This document shows positions 60,539-64,000 of a stretch of DNA of 64,000 nucleotides, piece after piece. Position numbers and translations under genes: made by a program. The notes beneath the pieces are model-generated. The model did not search any database, had not been told where the DNA came from, and worked only from the letters and a program-made list of their open reading frames with translations. The stretch comes from Liolophura sinensis (Eukaryota; Mollusca; Polyplacophora; Chitonida; Chitonidae): positions 12,185,191 to 12,249,190 of the forward strand of contig NC_088300.1 in NCBI RefSeq assembly GCF_032854445.1, given 5' to 3'. The number at the start of each line of letters is the position of its first letter. Position 1 is the first letter of the stretch.

Positions 60539-62036
60539 CTGCTATTCTAATATTTACCTTACATCATGGATTATGTATAGTGGCATATGTACGGACATTC
60601 ACTGTAGATGTCACTTATTAGGAGAGCAATTAAGTCCGGTTAGACAGGAAGATAAATAGTTTTCTATGTGACTTTACTGGCTATTTAAAGCACAATGTAT
60701 TCTGCTCACACTTTACTTGATGTACCATTCATGCATCCAAGGTTTTTGCTTGTTTCATCACCTACAGTATCAGGCAGGCATACAGTATTGAAAGGATATA
60801 AAACCATTTCATTTTGTCTGGAATCATTGTCTGTTTATATATAGCTATAAAAAACTAGATGAATATTGTATAATTATCACCTGTGTATCGTATACAGATT
60901 GTGTACTGCTGTATTGTCATGTACATGTGATCTGGTGGTTTGATGCAGGATGAATTGTGCCCATGCTCAGAGAACAATGACCTGTCACAATCCTTTCAGG
61001 GAGGAATAATTTATTCCAGGACATAAGAGATTAGGCTGTCAAGCAAAGGAGGGAAAAAAGGAAAGACACAAATGAAAAATAGCCAAATAGATGATATTAG
61101 CCATGTAAACAGGCTCCTGACATCTATCATGATATAATGTTTGACTATTTGGTTTATTTGAGCAGGGCATCCTCTTCCTGCTGCTACGTACCACTCTGTC
61201 TCATCTGAGGGGATGAAGACACGTAAGTGACCAGAATCCCTATATAATACAGCCTCCATCCCAGACTACCCTAGCCCCACAATCCCCAATGGCTTCTCGT
61301 CAGCAGAGCCACGGAATATCACGGTAAACACAACGCCCCTCAAAACCTTGACAAGTTTCAGAGCTAACTTTGATGGAGTTTATAATTGTGCTGGCGAGAT
61401 CTAATTAAAGCGTTATCCGTGACGATTCTACCGTACTGTCATCTTCGACTGGACCAAAACATTTGGCTGCCAAGTCAATTCTGATGCCCAGCGTGGTCTC
61501 TCAGACCCTCCCAGGTCGACGCCAAGAGAACGGGCATGTCTAGGAATCCATTGATCACACTGAATACCACCTCCGATAAGTCACTAAGCTCAACCAGTTT
61601 ATTTCTCACTACTGCTATTAAAATGTCTATCAGCATAGATCTCTGCCAAGCACTGAACTGTAATGCGCAAGGATTTTGGACTAATAAGCTTGGTGCTGGC
61701 AAAAGATCGAACAAAACACATCTTTGCCTGTTTTATAGTTGTTCATGATGATCACTTCCTCTGTCAAATCAACACATACATGAACATCAGGTATCAGCAT
61801 AAGTTTAAGGTACATCCGTTCTCAAAACATTTAGCACCTAATTATACCTAATCTAACTTCCAAACGGTGGCAAAATACATGTACATTACACATGTAAGTC
61901 ATCTGTAATTATACAACTGCTCCTCCTCTTCTGTTTTCCCATAAGAATCATGTAAAACCAAGATGTCAAGAATCAACATGAAGTACTGTACACCATCCTG
62001 TGGTTTGTGCCAAAATGCAGATATGGTGCATTTTCC

Positions 62037-62268
62037 ATCTTGCAAGATGTGCTGGATCACATTTCCTAGGAGATGGCACTGGAACAGATTTTGCACCCTG
62101 TGAGGTGGTGCTGGAGTACATTTGTCATCCTGCGAGGTGTTGCTGGAGCTCAGTTGTCATTCTACGAGGTGGAGTTGAAGTGCATTTGTCATCCTGTGAG
62201 GTGTTGCTGGAGCATTGTTGTTATGTTGTGAGGTGGAGCTGGAGTACATTTTCTATCCTGTGAATTGG
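62037..62268. repeat. 32-bp tandem array, about 7 copies
   Basis: The unit CCTGTGAGGTGTTGCTGGAG plus TACATTTGTCAT is repeated with moderate divergence. The first two copies are the most diverged. The 87-residue plus-strand frame over it is a repeat artefact, since 32 is not a multiple of 3. Confidence 0.88.
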
Positions 62269-63044
62269 TACACCTTTTCTATGGCTGTAGGTAAGCAGGT
62301 CTAATATGTATTACTCTTGACTAATAATGTCCAACATGGGCCTCACTGCAATATGAGAGGCATGAAAAAGAGGCACTATCAGAAATACTGTACATGAACA
62401 AGCAAAAATTTACAATTTCATCTGTCACGAAATGCATGGCATGCTAAACCATGCATATGAAATTCATCACCTTCCTCAAATACACAGGCTGATCTCCGTC
62501 ATCTGGAATCCACCAAGAAGCTTTTTATTGAATCATTAAAGCGTGAACTGACGACAATTCTGAATAATTACCATACTGGTAGATAGCCCGTGCTTGACCA
62601 CAATATGGGCTGGTCATGAAACCAGCAGTCCCTGAGAAGACATGTGTTTATGAATGTGTTTATGTTACCGTACAGAAGTAAAATGTGTTTATGTTACATG
62701 TGTTTATGTTACAGAAGTAAAACATGCAACAGCATGCGCATGAAGATGAAGTATCAGTTGTTCTGTTTGCTGTAAGGAAGTTTCATGTACAAAGGCTCAG
62801 CATGAAAACTCCTTAATTCCATCACTTATCAAAAGCCACATGTGGATCTAAAACTTATGCTAACATTATCTTTCTTTTATAGGTGTGTATACATATACTG
62901 TATCTTCTTGTGAGTCCTTATATATATATATATCACAAATCTTGTGACATAAAGCTGCATCCACTAAACAGCCACATTGTCTCTCAGATATTACAGGCAT
63001 TTTTGCTTCTGGTTTGCAAAGAATCTATTTATGTATCCACTGAA

Positions 63045-63293
63045 TTGAGAATTTATGCAGTACTCAAGAATATGTCATTTATCCAACAGAGGTCAGATTT
63101 ATGGTAAGGGAAATTTACCAAACTGAAAAAAAAACTAAGACAAAGCCCTTCAGAATGTATACCTGGTGTATATTTATTCATTTGATTGGTGTTTTATGCC
63201 GTACTGAAGAATATTTAACTTCTACAACTGTGGCCAGCATTGTAGAGGGAGGAAACCAGGTAGAGCCTGAGGGAAGTCACATGACCATAACAA
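63045..63293 (-). mobile_element. Two nested or tandem family-1 SINE 3' parts
   Basis: A first fragment (63045-63112) has TTATGCAGTACTCAAGAATA. A second (63170-63293) has TTTGATTGGTGTTTTATGCC, GTGGCCAGCATTGTAGAGG and AGGTAGAGCCTGAGGGAAG. Both read in the same direction. Confidence 0.7.
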
Positions 63294-63382
63294 GGAATTT
63301 TCAAAAAAGCACACCAGATAATCATTTTACCTTAGTACTTGAGCGTGACCTGGCCCTACGTAATTCAACCTTTTGAATATGT

Positions 63383-63628
63383 TAGACAGACCTTATGGTA
63401 ATGGTTGAGAGATCTTATGGTCATGGTTGAGAGATCTTATGGTCATGGTTGACTGATCTTATGGTAATGGTTGAAAGATCTTGTGGTCATGGTTGAGAGA
63501 TCTTATGGTCATGGTTGACTGATCTTATGGTCATGGTTGACGGATCTTATCGTCATGGCTGACGGATCTTATGGTCATGGTTGACGGATCTTATGGTCAT
63601 GGCTGACTGATCTTATGGTCATGGCCGA
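63383..63628. repeat. 22-bp tandem array, about 11 copies
   Basis: The unit GATCTTATGGTCATGGTTGA plus two variable bases (GA, CT, CG or AA) is repeated. Variation is concentrated at those two bases and in GGTCATGG/GGTAATGG. Confidence 0.93.
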
Positions 63629-63956
63629 ATATACACAGGTAATAAGAACCAGGGTCATCTAATTTTATTCTCAAACTTTCCTGACTAAAAGACTTATAAT
63701 TATTCAAAAGAATTTTCGTCTTGACAGCATGACAATGACAGCAAAAATATGCAATTAAGAAAATATCCAAAAAATATTTTTCATGGCATAAAAAGTAAAA
63801 CTTTTTTAAAATCTAGACACAACAAATGTGTCTTGCAATAAAGTTTCAGAATGTTTATTAACTATTTATTACATTACTTTGTAAGTAATGTATCTCATCC
63901 TACTGAAAAAACAACCATGATTTATGTTGGTGTGTTCAACATTTAGGTGCTTTCTG

Positions 63957-63975
63957 CCCCCCCCCCCCCCCCCCC
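63957..63975. repeat. Poly-C tract
   Basis: Nineteen C in a row followed by AATTTTT, near the window end. It resembles the tract at 58909. Confidence 0.9.
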
Positions 63976-64000
63976 AATTTTTACCATACATAAACAATGT

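Overview
This window looks like animal nuclear DNA. It is AT-rich, has no operon-like gene packing, and shows short exons with canonical GT/AG splice sites in large introns, dense tRNA-derived SINEs, a decayed LINE and many minisatellites. The domain type (MAM) and the SINEs, whose 3' ends carry a GAGTACGRCGT-type motif, suggest a lophotrochozoan, most likely a mollusc. That lineage call is an inference and was not tested by a search.

The only gene I can place with confidence lies on the minus strand and encodes a modular extracellular protein with MAM domains. Reading minus-strand 5' to 3', an exon at 56877-56747 carries the C-terminal half of one MAM domain, possibly preceded by a weaker exon at 59456-59360. 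After a 12.7 kb intron, four exons (44011-43844, 42212-42067, 41230-41061, 35548-35448) encode a complete second MAM domain. All their splice phases agree (1-1, 1-0, 0-2, 2-1). A further phase-1/phase-1 exon with good splice sites follows at 33549-33436, possibly a 45-bp exon at 33034-32990, and another unassigned minus exon lies at 16677-16546. The gene probably starts beyond the right edge, and its end was not found.

Layout. 0-10 kb: mostly unique intergenic or intronic DNA with two or three SINEs. 10-14 kb: a dispersed repeat with octamer and CCAAT motifs, a GTACACCTC inverted-repeat cluster, a 35-bp tandem array and a 1.5 kb, 27-bp minisatellite that is nearly stop-free in all six frames. 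15-30 kb: 34-, 79- and 17-bp tandem arrays, SINEs, a second copy of the dispersed repeat and one candidate exon. 33-44 kb: the MAM exons, with a degraded LINE (about 37.8-40.6 kb) in the intron between the third and fourth exons of MAM domain 2. 44-57 kb: a large intron with a nine-copy 106-bp satellite and a 22-bp E-box palindrome. 57-64 kb: introns or upstream DNA with a few unique, moderately GC-rich islands that could be regulatory, plus 32-bp and 22-bp tandem arrays.

Most long open frames here are tandem-repeat artefacts or shadows. I found no bacterial-type system, CRISPR array, rRNA gene, functional tRNA gene or virus.
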